From assembly GCA_964426945.1 (NCBI GenBank), contig CAYRSS010000022.1, positions 1 through 61,443 of the forward strand: a stretch of 61,443 nt of DNA. The letters run 5' to 3'. The translations under genes were made by a program, and so were the position numbers. The notes under the pieces are model-generated. The model made no database searches. It was not told the origin of the DNA and saw only the letters and a program-made list of their open reading frames with translations. This document shows positions 34,249 to 43,591 of the stretch, piece after piece. The DNA is from CAYRSS01 sp964426945. Lineage in GTDB: Bacteria; Planctomycetota; Phycisphaerae; UBA1845. Numbering within the stretch: the first letter of the stretch is position 1; each line of letters opens with the position of its first letter.

Positions 34249-35721
34249 TTACCCCCGCCAGCGCACATTCGGCTTGCGGCTGGCGGATACCTCGTCGAGC
34301 CGACCGACCGGCATCAGGTGCGGAGCGCTCTTGACCAGTTCGGGGTCGGTCGCCACCTCGTCCGCGATGTCGAACATCACGTCCACGAATCGGTCGAGGG
34401 TGTCGAGCGATTCGGTCTCGCTGGGCTCGATCATCAGGCAGTGGTGGATCGGCCAGCTCATCGTCGGCGGGTGGATGCCGTGGTCGATCATGCGCTTGGC
34501 GATGTCAAGCTCCGTCACGCCGGCGTCGCCGAACTTCGGCACGGTGATGAACTCGTGGGCGTAGGGCTTGGGGAAGACCATCGGGTAGCGGTCTTTGAGG
34601 CGGGCGGCCAGGTAGTTTGCCGCCAGCACGGCCTTCTCGGCAACGTCGGTAAGCCCGTCGTGGCCCAGGGCGCGGATGTAGGTGTACGCCCGCACCAGCA
34701 CGCCGACCTGCGCATAGAACGATCGCACGCGGCCGATCGACTGCGGGTGGTCGTAGCTCCAGCCGTAGGTGCCGTCCTCGCGGCGCGTGACACGCGGCGA
34801 CGGCAGGAAGGGCCGCAGGTGCTCCGCGACGGCGACGGGGCCGGCGCCCGGGCCGCCCCCGCCGTGGGGGGTGCTGAAAGTCTTGTGCGTGTTGTAGTGC
34901 ATCACGTCGACGCCGAAGTCGCCGGGGCGGGCCTTGCCCAGCACGGCGTTCATGTTGGCCCCGTCGAGGTAGAGCTGCGCCCCGCAGGCGTGCAGAATCT
35001 GGGCGATGTCGAGGATCTGCTCGTCGAACACCCCGGCCGTGTTGGGGTTGGTGATCATCATCGCCGCGGTGTCGTCGTCGACCTTGGTGCGGAGGTCGTC
35101 CAGGTCGACGCGACCGTCCTTGCGCGACTTGACCGAGAGCGACTCGCGGCCGCAGATCGTGCAGGTGGCCGGGTTGGTGCCGTGGGCGCTGTCCGGCGCG
35201 AGCACCTTGCGGCGGTCCTCGCCGCGACTGCGGTGCCAGGCATTGATGATCATCAGACCGGTCATCTCGCCGTGTGCACCGGCGGCGGGCTGAAGCACAC
35301 ACTCGGCGAGGCCGGCGATTTCTGCGAGATAGCCACGGACGCGGTAGAGCAACTCAAGGATGCCCTGGGCGTCGGCGTCGTCCTGGTAAGGGTGCATGTG
35401 CAGGAAGCCGGGCATGAAGGCGGCCCGCTCGTTGACGCGGGGGTTGTACTTCATCGTGCAGCTGCCCAGCGGATAGAAGTTCTCGTCGATCGAGAAGCAG
35501 CGATGGGCAAGCCGCTTGTAGTGGCGGACGACGTCGAGCTCGCCGACTTCCGGAAGGCGCGGCGGCGCCTCGGCGATCAGTTCGGCGGGCAGGTGGCTCG
35601 ACCGATCGGCCGCGGGCACGTCGCTCTCGGCAAGCCAGCCCGCGGAGAGACCGGGGGCGCCCAACTCAAAGAGCAGCTTGTGATCGGCCTGCTGAACCTT
35701 GGGAACGACTCGCGTAGTCAT
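34249..35721 (-). CDS. gcvPB: Glycine dehydrogenase (decarboxylating) subunit 2
   Basis: P-protein subunit 2 of the glycine cleavage system, a PLP enzyme that decarboxylates glycine and passes the aminomethyl group to lipoylated H protein. The 490-aa length matches the split two-subunit form. Conserved blocks are HRCFSIDENFYPLGSCTMKYNP, ECVLQPAAGAHGEMTGLM, PDSAHGTNPATC, MITNPNTAGVFD, YLDGANMNA and HKTFSTPHGGGGPGAGP, with the PLP Lys at K280. The start at 35721 is preceded by AAGGA. Subunit 1, H and T genes are not in the window, so gcvPB is separated from its usual partners. Strongly supported. Confidence 0.95.
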   Translation of the reverse strand: MTTRVVPKVQQADHKLLFELGAPGLSAGWLAESDVPAADRSSHLPAELIAEAPPRLPEVGELDVVRHYKRLAHRCFSIDENFYPLGSCTMKYNPRVNERAAFMPGFLHMHPYQDDADAQGILELLYRVRGYLAEIAGLAECVLQPAAGAHGEMTGLMIINAWHRSRGEDRRKVLAPDSAHGTNPATCTICGRESLSVKSRKDGRVDLDDLRTKVDDDTAAMMITNPNTAGVFDEQILDIAQILHACGAQLYLDGANMNAVLGKARPGDFGVDVMHYNTHKTFSTPHGGGGPGAGPVAVAEHLRPFLPSPRVTRREDGTYGWSYDHPQSIGRVRSFYAQVGVLVRAYTYIRALGHDGLTDVAEKAVLAANYLAARLKDRYPMVFPKPYAHEFITVPKFGDAGVTELDIAKRMIDHGIHPPTMSWPIHHCLMIEPSETESLDTLDRFVDVMFDIADEVATDPELVKSAPHLMPVGRLDEVSASRKPNVRWRG

Positions 35722-35737
35722 GCACGGTTCCTTCTGT

Positions 35738-36037
35738 CTACTTGTTCGCATCGGGCGCCGATGAAGCCTCGGGGCTGTCCACGGACAGCGCTCGGCGACG
35801 CAGGGCGGCGCGCCAGAGCTCGTCGAGGCTGAACTCGGTGCCGCATTCGGGACAGCGGCACTGCCGCAGTCCGACCAGGCTGTAGCCGCAGCGCGGACAG
35901 TGCGGTGGCGCGCCCCGCGCGGTGCGCCAGCCGGCTCGGTAGCCGAAGCTCCACACGAACCAGACCAGCACCGCCGCGGTCAACGCCACGGTAAGCACGA
36001 CCAGCACGGCGACGCCGACGTGGATCACGGGCCCCAC
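35738..36037 (-). CDS. Small membrane-anchored zinc-ribbon protein
   Basis: A 99-aa protein with a GTG start (36037) and GAGGAG about 9 nt upstream. It has one transmembrane segment (VGVAVLVVLTVALTAAVLVWFVW), then a zinc ribbon with the pattern CPRCGYSLVGLRQCRCPECG (two CxxC-type pairs), then a Ser/Ala tail. Similar small proteins occur widely in planctomycetes, with no known role. It lies 16 bp upstream of gcvPB within the operon. Confidence 0.7.
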   Translation of the reverse strand: MGPVIHVGVAVLVVLTVALTAAVLVWFVWSFGYRAGWRTARGAPPHCPRCGYSLVGLRQCRCPECGTEFSLDELWRAALRRRALSVDSPEASSAPDANK

Positions 36038-36106
36038 TCGCGGACTCCTCGGTCCGGATGGTATCGCGCGGGCTTGTCGGTGTCTCGGCGGGTGGCGGCC
36101 GGCGGC

Positions 36107-37936
36107 TCAGCGCCGGCCTTCGGCGTAGTCGGCCGGCCCCTGGTTCGGTGCGGTGTCGCCAAGTTCTGCGCAGGTGCGGGCAGCCGAGGCGGAGGCGGCG
36201 CCCCCGGCCGGCGCCGGCACGCCGCTGACCGTCAGCGCTGCCCGAACAAGGCCCATGAACATCGGCTGCGGACGCAGCGGACGGCTGGTCAGCTCCGGGT
36301 GGGCCTGCGTCGCCATGTAGAACGGGTGGATGTGCTCGGGCAGTTCGAGCACCTGCATGATGGGCTGGTCCGGCGCCCGACCCGAGAAGACCAACCCCGC
36401 GCGCTCCATACCGCTGATGTAGTCCGGGTTAACTTCGTAGCGGTGACGGAAGCGGAGCCGTAGCTTGCGGGCCCCGCCGCAGAGCCGGGAAATCTGCGAG
36501 CCGGCCGTCAGCAGGACGTCATGGCCACCGAGGCGCATATTGCCGCCGAGGCCCTCGATCCGCTTCTGCTCGGGCAGGATGTCCACAACCGGGTGGGGGC
36601 AGTCGGGCTCGATCTCGGTGCTGTTGGCGCCGGCGAGCCCGCAGACGTGCCTGGCATACTCGATCACGGCGATCTGCATGCCGTAGCAGATGCCGAGATA
36701 GGGCAGCCGAGCCTCGCGGGCGTGGCGGATCGCCTCGATCTTGCCGTCGACACCGCGGATGCCGAAGCCGCCCGGAACGATGACGCCGTGCAGGTGCTTC
36801 ATCCGCTCGGCGGCATTGGCCGCGGAGAGGTCCGAGCTTTCGACAAAGTCGATCTGAACGCGGGCGCCGTGGTGCGTGCCGGCGTGTTCGAGCGACTGGA
36901 TGATGCTGGCGTAGCTGTCACGCAGGGAGGTGTACTTGCCGATGATGCCGATGGTCACCGCGTGGCGGGCGTTGCGGTAGGCGGTGATGTAGTCGCTCCA
37001 GGCCTTGCGTCGCTGCTCCTCGGCGGCGGCGTCGATCTTGTCCTCCAGCGAGAGTATCTCGGTCACGGCCGAGTCAATGCCCGCACCACGGAGCATTTCG
37101 GAAATCACATACACGCTGTCGCAATCGTGCATCGAGAATACGCGATTCATCGGCACGTTGGCGAACATGGCGATCTTCTCGCGCACGCGCTTGGAGACGG
37201 GGTTCTCCGCGCGGCAGGCGATGATGTGCGGGTGGATACCGGCGGCGCCGAGCAACTTAAGGTTGAGCTGGGCGGGCTTGGATTTCTGTTCGCCGAGGGC
37301 GGGCGGCTCGACGATGTAGGTCAGCGCAACGAAGCAGAAATTGCCGGGGCCTTCCTCGTAGGCCATCTCGCGGACGGCCTCGATGAAGTACGCATTCTCG
37401 ACGTCGCCGACGGTGCCCCCCATCTCGACGAAGATGACATCCGCCTGCGAGGCGACGGCCAGCTCGCGCAGGCGGAGCTTCACCTCGCCGGCGACATGGG
37501 GGATCATCTGCACGTCGCGGCCGAGGTAGGCGCCGCGGCGCTCCTTCTCGAGCACCGAGGAGAAGATCTGGCCGCTGGTTGTGAAGTTGCGACGGGTCAG
37601 GTCAACGTTGAGCATGCGCTCGTACGTGCCCAGGTCCATGTCGCATTCCATCCCGTCATCCAGCACGAACACCTCACCGTGACGGTAGGGATTGAGCGTG
37701 CCGCTGTCGCGGTTGAGGTAACCTTCGAGCTTGATGGGCGAAACGCGCAGCCCCTTCTCCTGCAGGATGCGAGCGAGCGAACTTGAAAAAATCCCTTTGC
37801 CCAGGCCGCTCATCACGGTGCCGAAGACGATGACATACTTCGTACGGCCGGGCTCGTAGCCGGGGGGAACGGGGGTGAAGAACTCAGTTTCGGCCGAGGC
37901 GTGGCTCAGCGAAGAAAGCACGTTCTCAGAGTCCAT
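36107..37936 (-). CDS. pyrG: CTP synthase, divergent form with extended ends
   Basis: Makes CTP from UTP, ATP and glutamine. The 609-aa protein is longer than the usual 530-560 aa, with about 35 extra residues at the N-terminus and about 45 Ala/Pro-rich ones at the C-terminus. The synthetase domain has GLGKGIFSSSLARIL, but the normally near-invariant stretch KLDPYINVDPGT is changed to KLEGYLNRDSGT, while HGEVFV and DLGTYER remain. GGTVGDVE is kept. The glutaminase domain has the nucleophile C417 in GICYGMQ and the HxE pair in QAHPELTSRP. The start at 37936 has GGGAG at good spacing. It lies 66 bp from kdsB, which needs CTP. The enzyme is probably functional; altered residues lie near the nucleotide and metal site. 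Confidence 0.9.
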   Translation of the reverse strand: MDSENVLSSLSHASAETEFFTPVPPGYEPGRTKYVIVFGTVMSGLGKGIFSSSLARILQEKGLRVSPIKLEGYLNRDSGTLNPYRHGEVFVLDDGMECDMDLGTYERMLNVDLTRRNFTTSGQIFSSVLEKERRGAYLGRDVQMIPHVAGEVKLRLRELAVASQADVIFVEMGGTVGDVENAYFIEAVREMAYEEGPGNFCFVALTYIVEPPALGEQKSKPAQLNLKLLGAAGIHPHIIACRAENPVSKRVREKIAMFANVPMNRVFSMHDCDSVYVISEMLRGAGIDSAVTEILSLEDKIDAAAEEQRRKAWSDYITAYRNARHAVTIGIIGKYTSLRDSYASIIQSLEHAGTHHGARVQIDFVESSDLSAANAAERMKHLHGVIVPGGFGIRGVDGKIEAIRHAREARLPYLGICYGMQIAVIEYARHVCGLAGANSTEIEPDCPHPVVDILPEQKRIEGLGGNMRLGGHDVLLTAGSQISRLCGGARKLRLRFRHRYEVNPDYISGMERAGLVFSGRAPDQPIMQVLELPEHIHPFYMATQAHPELTSRPLRPQPMFMGLVRAALTVSGVPAPAGGAASASAARTCAELGDTAPNQGPADYAEGRR

Positions 37937-38002
37937 GGGCTGCTCCCGCATTCGTCACCATCGGACAGAACCCTGGCCCCGCAGGCGGCGGTCCCCCGCC
38001 AC

Positions 38003-38794
38003 CTACGAACGGGCGGCTGCTTTCCCCATTCTTCCTACGAACGCCGCGTAGTCCTCCGGCGTATCGATGCCGCTGCACGCGTGCGAGGCGCGGACCACGA
38101 GGATCGGATACCCCGCCGCCAGCCAGCGCAGCTGTTCCAGCGACTCGGTCGGCTCGAGCGGCGACCGGCCGGCGGGGTCGATCGCGACGACCTCGCGCAG
38201 CGTGGACGCCCGGAACGCGTAGAGCCCCAGGTGCAGGAGCCATCGCGAAGGCTGATCCACCACCCCCTTGCGGTCGCGGGGGTAGGGGATCAGGCTCCGC
38301 GAGAAGTACAGCGCCCGGCCACGCACGTCGGTGACAACCTTGACGCGGGCGGGGTCGAGCGGCGAATCCAGCCCCTCATGAGGGCCCGAATCGGCGAACG
38401 GAACGGCGACCGTTCCGATACCGCAGGCCGGCCCCTCGGCCTCCATCGCCGCGACGAGCCGGTCGATCGAGTCGGTGTGCATTTCGGGCTCGTCGCCCTG
38501 CACGTTGAGGACGATCGCGTCTGGCGGCACATCGAGCGCCTCGGCCACCTCGGCCACGCGATCCGTGCCGCTGACGTGGTCCGCGCGGGTCATGCGGACC
38601 TCGCCGCCGAAAGAGGCCACGGCCTGTGAAATCCTCTCATCGTCCGTCGCGATGATGACCCGGTCGAGCCGCTTCGCCTCGCGCACCCGTTCGTAGACGT
38701 GCTGGACAAGGTATTTGCCGGTGTCGCGAAGCAGCGCCTTGGCGGGCAGCCGGGTGGATCCGTAGCGGGCCGGAATAACGGCAATGACGCTCAC
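38003..38794 (-). CDS. kdsB: 3-deoxy-manno-octulosonate cytidylyltransferase
   Basis: Activates KDO as CMP-KDO with CTP for addition to lipid A, which implies a Gram-negative type outer membrane. The 263-aa protein opens VIAVIPARYGSTRLPAKAL, the signature of the family, and has VIIATDDERI, SGTDRVAEV, NVQGDEPEM, RALYFSRSLIPYPRD and LEPTESLEQLRWL, all in the standard order. It is the first gene of a minus-strand run with pyrG, and sits behind a near-consensus promoter. The pairing with CTP synthase is metabolically sensible because CTP is its co-substrate. Confidence 0.97.
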   Translation of the reverse strand: MSVIAVIPARYGSTRLPAKALLRDTGKYLVQHVYERVREAKRLDRVIIATDDERISQAVASFGGEVRMTRADHVSGTDRVAEVAEALDVPPDAIVLNVQGDEPEMHTDSIDRLVAAMEAEGPACGIGTVAVPFADSGPHEGLDSPLDPARVKVVTDVRGRALYFSRSLIPYPRDRKGVVDQPSRWLLHLGLYAFRASTLREVVAIDPAGRSPLEPTESLEQLRWLAAGYPILVVRASHACSGIDTPEDYAAFVGRMGKAAARS

Positions 38795-38844
38795 GATCGG
38801 CCCTCGGATGTCGCTGTGGAGGAATTCGCAGGTGGCACGGGCCG

Positions 38845-38873
38845 ATGATACTCGCGACCCGCGAAGCTGTCAA
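38845..38873 (-). promoter_or_regulatory. Strong sigma-70-type promoter of kdsB operon
   Basis: On the minus strand a perfect TTGACA (38868-38873), a 17-bp spacer and TATCAT (38845-38850, five of six). The predicted leader is about 44 nt before the kdsB start. The -35 box is the end of a run of eight T that may belong to the upstream terminator. Confidence 0.75.
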
Positions 38874-38921
38874 AAAAAAGCGCGAAACCGCCCCGCCACC
38901 CGCGGCATGACGCCGGGGTGG
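38872..38921 (-). terminator. Possible terminator of the subtilisin-like gene
   Basis: On the minus strand a GC-rich hairpin (38896-38901 with 38916-38921, plus inner GGC/GCC pairs) is followed, after 16 nt, by eight T residues (38872-38879). The spacing is longer than in a canonical terminator. The T-run overlaps the kdsB -35 box. Confidence 0.4.
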
Positions 38922-38952
38922 TGCGGAGCGGTTGCACGAAGGACCGGTCGGA

Positions 38953-41900
38953 TCAGCCGCCGGCGCCGTCGAACACGAGCTGGAACACCCACACGTCGGA
39001 CATATCGACGTCGCCATCGCGATCGAGGTCCGAGTCGTCGAAGTCCTCCGGCGTGCAGCCCACGGGCGGAGTCAGCACCTCTGGACCGTTGAGGCACGAG
39101 GTGATGGTCTCGAGGCGCTCGAGCGTGAAGGTGCGGGTGCAGGCATCGAGCAGCGCCGTCACTCGGATGCGGTCGACCTGCCAGCCGTGGAAGTTGTTGT
39201 TGGAGCCGTCGACCGTGTCGAAGTCCCACCGCAAGGTGACGTTCTGGCCGGCCAGGTTGGTCAGGTTGACCGTGCGGGTCGCCCAGGGAAGCCCGGCGGC
39301 CGCGCCTGATGGCGTGTCGATAACTGAGGTGTTCGCAAAGACACGGGCGCGGTCCGAGGTCGGGAAGTTCTCGGTGCGCAGGCTCGAGCAGTAGGTCAGC
39401 GTGACCTGTGGGCTGCTGGGCACGGCCAACTGCGGCGCGGTCAGGGCCCCCATGTTGCGGGCGGTGCCGGTGACGTAATTGCAACCGGCCGCCTGGCCGT
39501 AATAGGCCCAAGCCTCGCCGTCGCACACCGGGTCCACGGGGCAGTCGGCGCCGACGTGCCACAGGCCGCTCGTCGTCCAGCCGGCCGGCAAGCCGGCCTC
39601 GAAGTCGGCTTCGAGCACCTCAACCTGCGACTGCTCGCTGACGGCGACGCGCAGCAGCGCCGCCCCATCCCCGAACGGGTAGGACGCCGGGCCGCTGAGC
39701 GCGCCCTCGGCTGTGATGTAGAACTCGGGCGCCGCGGAGCACGAAACCGGCGGCAGCATCACCCGGTGAATATCGCCGCCGACCGCGACGAGCGGACGGG
39801 TGCGGAATGGCTCCGCGTCGCTGTTTCTGTAGTGAACCAGCGCGGAACCGGGGATGAAATCGCCCTCGACCGAGAGGATGCGGACGTCAAACTCGAAGGT
39901 CGCGGCCGGCGGGATGGCCACCGGCAGCGCCGCCACCGGCAGAATGTCGATGCGCGGCTCGCAGAGCCCCTCGCCGGTCAGGTCCGTGTTGACAAAGTAC
40001 GGGGGAATCCCCTCGCCGCGCGACATGCCGACGATGGCGTCCTGGTCGGTGACGCCGAGGTAGCTGAGCCGGATCCGCCCGTCGAAGAACAACTCGATCT
40101 GGAACGTGTTCGCCCCGACCGTCGGGTATCGCGGCACGCCGGCGAAGGTAACCACGGCGCGATCGCTGAGCTGGACGCGGCGCACCGTGCCCCCGCCGCT
40201 GGGGTTGAGGTCGTCGAACAGCGCGGCGACGCGCGGCTTGGAGAAGTGCGAGCCGATCGTCGGGGTCGACGAGAAGTCGGCGCTGCCGAAGGTGATGTAG
40301 CCGTTGCTGCCCACGTAGAACGCGGGGTACTCCACACCGTAGAGGCTGACCATGGCGCCGTCAGCGAGATTCACCTGCTGCGAGCTGTTGTCGCTGAGCG
40401 GCATCAGCGTGCCAATGGTCGGATTGATGGGCAGCTCGTCGATCGGTTCGGTGCACAGGTCGTAATAGGCGAATGAACCGTTCGGCGTGAAGAGCAGGCT
40501 CATGCCGGCGATGTCGAGGTTCGCGTCGAAATCCTCGGTCATGTAGTCGGGGATGTCGGTGGTCGTGAAGAAGTAACACTGATTGTCGTTGTGGAAGGTC
40601 GTGCCGTTGCCGACCTCATCGACCGCGTCGATGACGAAGGCGTAGGTCGTGTTGTGTTCCAGCCCCGTCAGCAGCACGGCCTGGCTGTCGAGGTACTTGT
40701 CGGTCGGGGTCGTTCCGGTGAGCGCCTCGCAGGATTCGCCGTAGCGGACCGTGACGAGCGCGGCCTCGTCCATGGCGACATTCACCACCGCCTGGAACGG
40801 GTTGTCGAGCGGGCCGATCGCCGTGACCTCGATGTGGTTCGCCACGGGCGGCACGCAGTCGACCCAAGCCGTATCCACGATCAGCAGCTGCTGCCCGGCG
40901 CCGTCGTCAACGTCGTAGTAGACGGCCCAGATCGTGTCGCCGGGGGCGACGTGCAGGACGCCCGGCTGATTGGCGGAGGCGCTGACCGGCACCGAACCGA
41001 GGAATCGCGCGGTGAGCGAGCCGCTCTCGGTCACTTCCACGAGTTCGCCGCCAGGCTCGGAGCTGCTGGCGATGATGGCGTAGGCCGTGTCGATCACGAA
41101 GTCATCAAGGTTGAGATGGCAGTCAACCAGCTCAACGTCGAGCGTGTCTTCGCAGGCGTACTTCGGCTGTGACAGGGCGAGCTTGCCCGCCTCTGAGCAG
41201 TTCACCAGGATCGGCGAGCCGGCCACCGAAAACTGCTGGGGTCCCTCGGGGATGTTGTAGCCGTGGATCTCGACAAGGTAGATGCCCGGCGCGGGGTCGT
41301 CGATGACGACCTGCTCGATGTTGTTGAGGCGATCCGGCTGGGTACGCACGGCGTGGGTCGCCGGGTTGACCGGATCAAGCGTCCAAGGGTAGTACACCGC
41401 GCCGCCCTCGTGGCGGACGATCAGGTCGATGTCGTTGACCAGGTTCGGCGCGACGTTGGGCGTGCCGGGGTGATCGTCCCAGGCGAGGGTAACCTTCAAC
41501 TCCTCATCTTCGGGCGTGACCAGCACCCGGGCGATGTAGGTCTCACCCTGAGCGACGCTGTCCTCGAAGAAGTTCTGATTCCGCATGAAGTCGATCGTGC
41601 GCCGAATGCGGACAGAGCCGTAACCGGACTTGAAGTCGGGGCCGGGCTCCTCGATGTCCTCGGCGTTGTGCGCGAAGAGTACCTTGAGCGTCGCGTTGCG
41701 CGGATCGTCGCTGGTGGGAAACTGCACGCGCCAGTCCTGAATGAGCAGCGCCGACAGGCCCGTGACGGTCGGCGCGGCCATCGAGGTCCCGCAGTAAACG
41801 CGGTAGGCCATGTCACCGCTATTGGCCGTGGAGGTCACTCCCCCGTCGGCCCCTTCTTCGCAGCCCGGTGCGCAGACGTCGGGCTTGATGCGACCGTCGT

Positions 41901-43257
41901 CGGTCGGGCCCCAGCTCGAGAAGTCAGTCATCGAGTCGTCGTTCGAGTTGAGCGCGCCGACCGCGATATGATTCTTGGCCGGTGAAGGCGGCGCGACGGT
42001 GCGGTACATCGTGCCGCAGCGGCCGTTGCCGCGCTCGTTGCCCCCCGCCCAGATCATGCGGAAGTGCTCGCCGAGCGAGCCAAGTACGATCGAGTCGATC
42101 AGCACGGACACCGCGCCGTAGTCGCCCTCCCACGTACAGGGGAAGTTATTCGCCGCCACGTTGGTGCCGATCGAGGCGTTCGAGATCACCGCCTCGTGGA
42201 CATTGATGGCCTCGGTGAGATCAACCTCAATATCACCCGGGTTGGTGTACAGGAACCCGTCCGACTGCCCCTGCGGCGTTTCGAAGCCATAGGACAGCAG
42301 CCGCGTGGCCGGGGCCATGCCGCGGCGCAGCCCGTTGCTCGAAGCGCCATTGCCGCCGATGGTGCCCGCGACGTGCGTCGGGTGGTCGTGGCGCGGCGAA
42401 TCATCATGAACGGTCAGCCGTCCGCCGAAGTCAACGTGCGTGGGCCGGGCGCTGCCGCCGTCATAAACCAGCACGACGACGCCATCGCCATCGAGTTCGT
42501 ACGGCGGGGCCTGGATCTCATCGGCCTCGGTCAGAATGCGGTTCGAGTCGTTGAAGAAGAACAGGTCCAGCGGCGGCAGCGGCCACTCGACCCACTGAAC
42601 GAGATCGTCAGCGATCAGGGCGTCCACGCCCGCCTCGGGCAGTTCCACCACAAGCATGTTGATCGAGCCGACGACAGAGCGGACGACCGCACCGTGTCCG
42701 CGGGCCGCCTCGGCTCCGGCTGTGGCCGCGTCGACGTCGCGGTGGAAGAACACGTAGAGCGCCACGAAGGGCGTCGCACCGGTCTCATCCAGCGTTTCAC
42801 CCACACGGACCCAGCGCGGAACGTCGCCGGTCAGCACGTCCGGATGCGCCTTCCATGCCGGTTGAATCGACTGAACCGAGCGCAGGCTCGCCACCGCGGC
42901 GGCGGCCCGGCTGTCGAGGGCAGCCTGATCGATGGCCGCGAAGAAGGCGTTGTCACCGAGGTAGGAGAGCACCTCGACCCCCGCCGCCGCCAGCGTCGCC
43001 CGGTCGGCCGGCGTCAACGCGGAGCTCAACTCGAGCACGATATGCTTCTGGACTGATCGGAGGGCGAACTCGTCCAGGGTCGCCTCCAGTGCCGCCCGGT
43101 CGGCGAGAACTGGCGCGGAGGTCCCTGAGCGCCAGCGGACCTGGGCCGTGGCGGGAGCCGCGAGCGTGAGCGACACGACCAGCAAAGTCAGCCCAATTGC
43201 GAACCTTCGCCCGGCGGCGACCCGCAGGGCCCCGAAGTGGTCTCGTTGTGAATGCAT
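38953..43257 (-). CDS. Secreted subtilisin-like protease with accessory domains and dockerin-like tail
   Basis: A 1434-aa exported S8-family peptidase. The signal peptide (LTLLVVSLTLAAPATAQ) is followed by a propeptide-like region to about 240. The catalytic triad is Asp266 (VYDGGSARPTHVDF), His295 (HPTHVAGTIGG) and Ser492 (YCGTSMAAPT), with the oxyanion Asn plausible in ERGNGRCG. A C-terminal beta domain, a fibronectin-like region (VTVRYGESCEALTG), a propeller-like segment and a carbohydrate-binding-like beta sandwich (ADFEAGLPAGWTTSG to WQVDRIRV) follow. The final residues DLDRDGDVDMSDVWVFQLV form a dockerin-like loop. The start at 43257 gives the only good signal peptide; no strong ribosome site precedes it. 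Confidence 0.88.
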   Translation of the reverse strand: MHSQRDHFGALRVAAGRRFAIGLTLLVVSLTLAAPATAQVRWRSGTSAPVLADRAALEATLDEFALRSVQKHIVLELSSALTPADRATLAAAGVEVLSYLGDNAFFAAIDQAALDSRAAAAVASLRSVQSIQPAWKAHPDVLTGDVPRWVRVGETLDETGATPFVALYVFFHRDVDAATAGAEAARGHGAVVRSVVGSINMLVVELPEAGVDALIADDLVQWVEWPLPPLDLFFFNDSNRILTEADEIQAPPYELDGDGVVVLVYDGGSARPTHVDFGGRLTVHDDSPRHDHPTHVAGTIGGNGASSNGLRRGMAPATRLLSYGFETPQGQSDGFLYTNPGDIEVDLTEAINVHEAVISNASIGTNVAANNFPCTWEGDYGAVSVLIDSIVLGSLGEHFRMIWAGGNERGNGRCGTMYRTVAPPSPAKNHIAVGALNSNDDSMTDFSSWGPTDDGRIKPDVCAPGCEEGADGGVTSTANSGDMAYRVYCGTSMAAPTVTGLSALLIQDWRVQFPTSDDPRNATLKVLFAHNAEDIEEPGPDFKSGYGSVRIRRTIDFMRNQNFFEDSVAQGETYIARVLVTPEDEELKVTLAWDDHPGTPNVAPNLVNDIDLIVRHEGGAVYYPWTLDPVNPATHAVRTQPDRLNNIEQVVIDDPAPGIYLVEIHGYNIPEGPQQFSVAGSPILVNCSEAGKLALSQPKYACEDTLDVELVDCHLNLDDFVIDTAYAIIASSSEPGGELVEVTESGSLTARFLGSVPVSASANQPGVLHVAPGDTIWAVYYDVDDGAGQQLLIVDTAWVDCVPPVANHIEVTAIGPLDNPFQAVVNVAMDEAALVTVRYGESCEALTGTTPTDKYLDSQAVLLTGLEHNTTYAFVIDAVDEVGNGTTFHNDNQCYFFTTTDIPDYMTEDFDANLDIAGMSLLFTPNGSFAYYDLCTEPIDELPINPTIGTLMPLSDNSSQQVNLADGAMVSLYGVEYPAFYVGSNGYITFGSADFSSTPTIGSHFSKPRVAALFDDLNPSGGGTVRRVQLSDRAVVTFAGVPRYPTVGANTFQIELFFDGRIRLSYLGVTDQDAIVGMSRGEGIPPYFVNTDLTGEGLCEPRIDILPVAALPVAIPPAATFEFDVRILSVEGDFIPGSALVHYRNSDAEPFRTRPLVAVGGDIHRVMLPPVSCSAAPEFYITAEGALSGPASYPFGDGAALLRVAVSEQSQVEVLEADFEAGLPAGWTTSGLWHVGADCPVDPVCDGEAWAYYGQAAGCNYVTGTARNMGALTAPQLAVPSSPQVTLTYCSSLRTENFPTSDRARVFANTSVIDTPSGAAAGLPWATRTVNLTNLAGQNVTLRWDFDTVDGSNNNFHGWQVDRIRVTALLDACTRTFTLERLETITSCLNGPEVLTPPVGCTPEDFDDSDLDRDGDVDMSDVWVFQLVFDGAGG

Positions 43258-43425
43258 ACTTGGTTCCGAGAAAATGGGAAGCCGCGCTCGCGGCGAGGGC
43301 GGCGCGTGGGCTGGGGGGTGATCCGCCTGATTTTTTGCGCACCGACGCCGTGACGCCGGATCGACCCGCGCGGAGCGGCAGGCTCGCGCAGCGGGCCTCC
43401 GGACTGCAGTGCTCCCCGCAACCTG

Positions 43426-43455
43426 ATCGTAGCAGAATCCCGGTGGCTGTTCCAA
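43426..43455 (-). promoter_or_regulatory. Weak promoter candidate for the subtilisin-like gene
   Basis: On the minus strand TTGGAA (43450-43455), an 18-bp spacer and TACGAT (43426-43431). The -10 box is identical to that of the FlgI-like gene. It predicts a leader of about 160 nt. Confidence 0.3.
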
Positions 43456-43591
43456 CGCAATCACGCCCTCGGCCGCAGGGTTTCGACCCCAGATTCCGCC
43501 ACGGGTCGAGTGAACTCCGGCTGTACGCCGAGGACCCCAAGGCCGCCGCGCTCGGCCACCGCGATTCTCGCCATTTATGACACCGCGAAGC

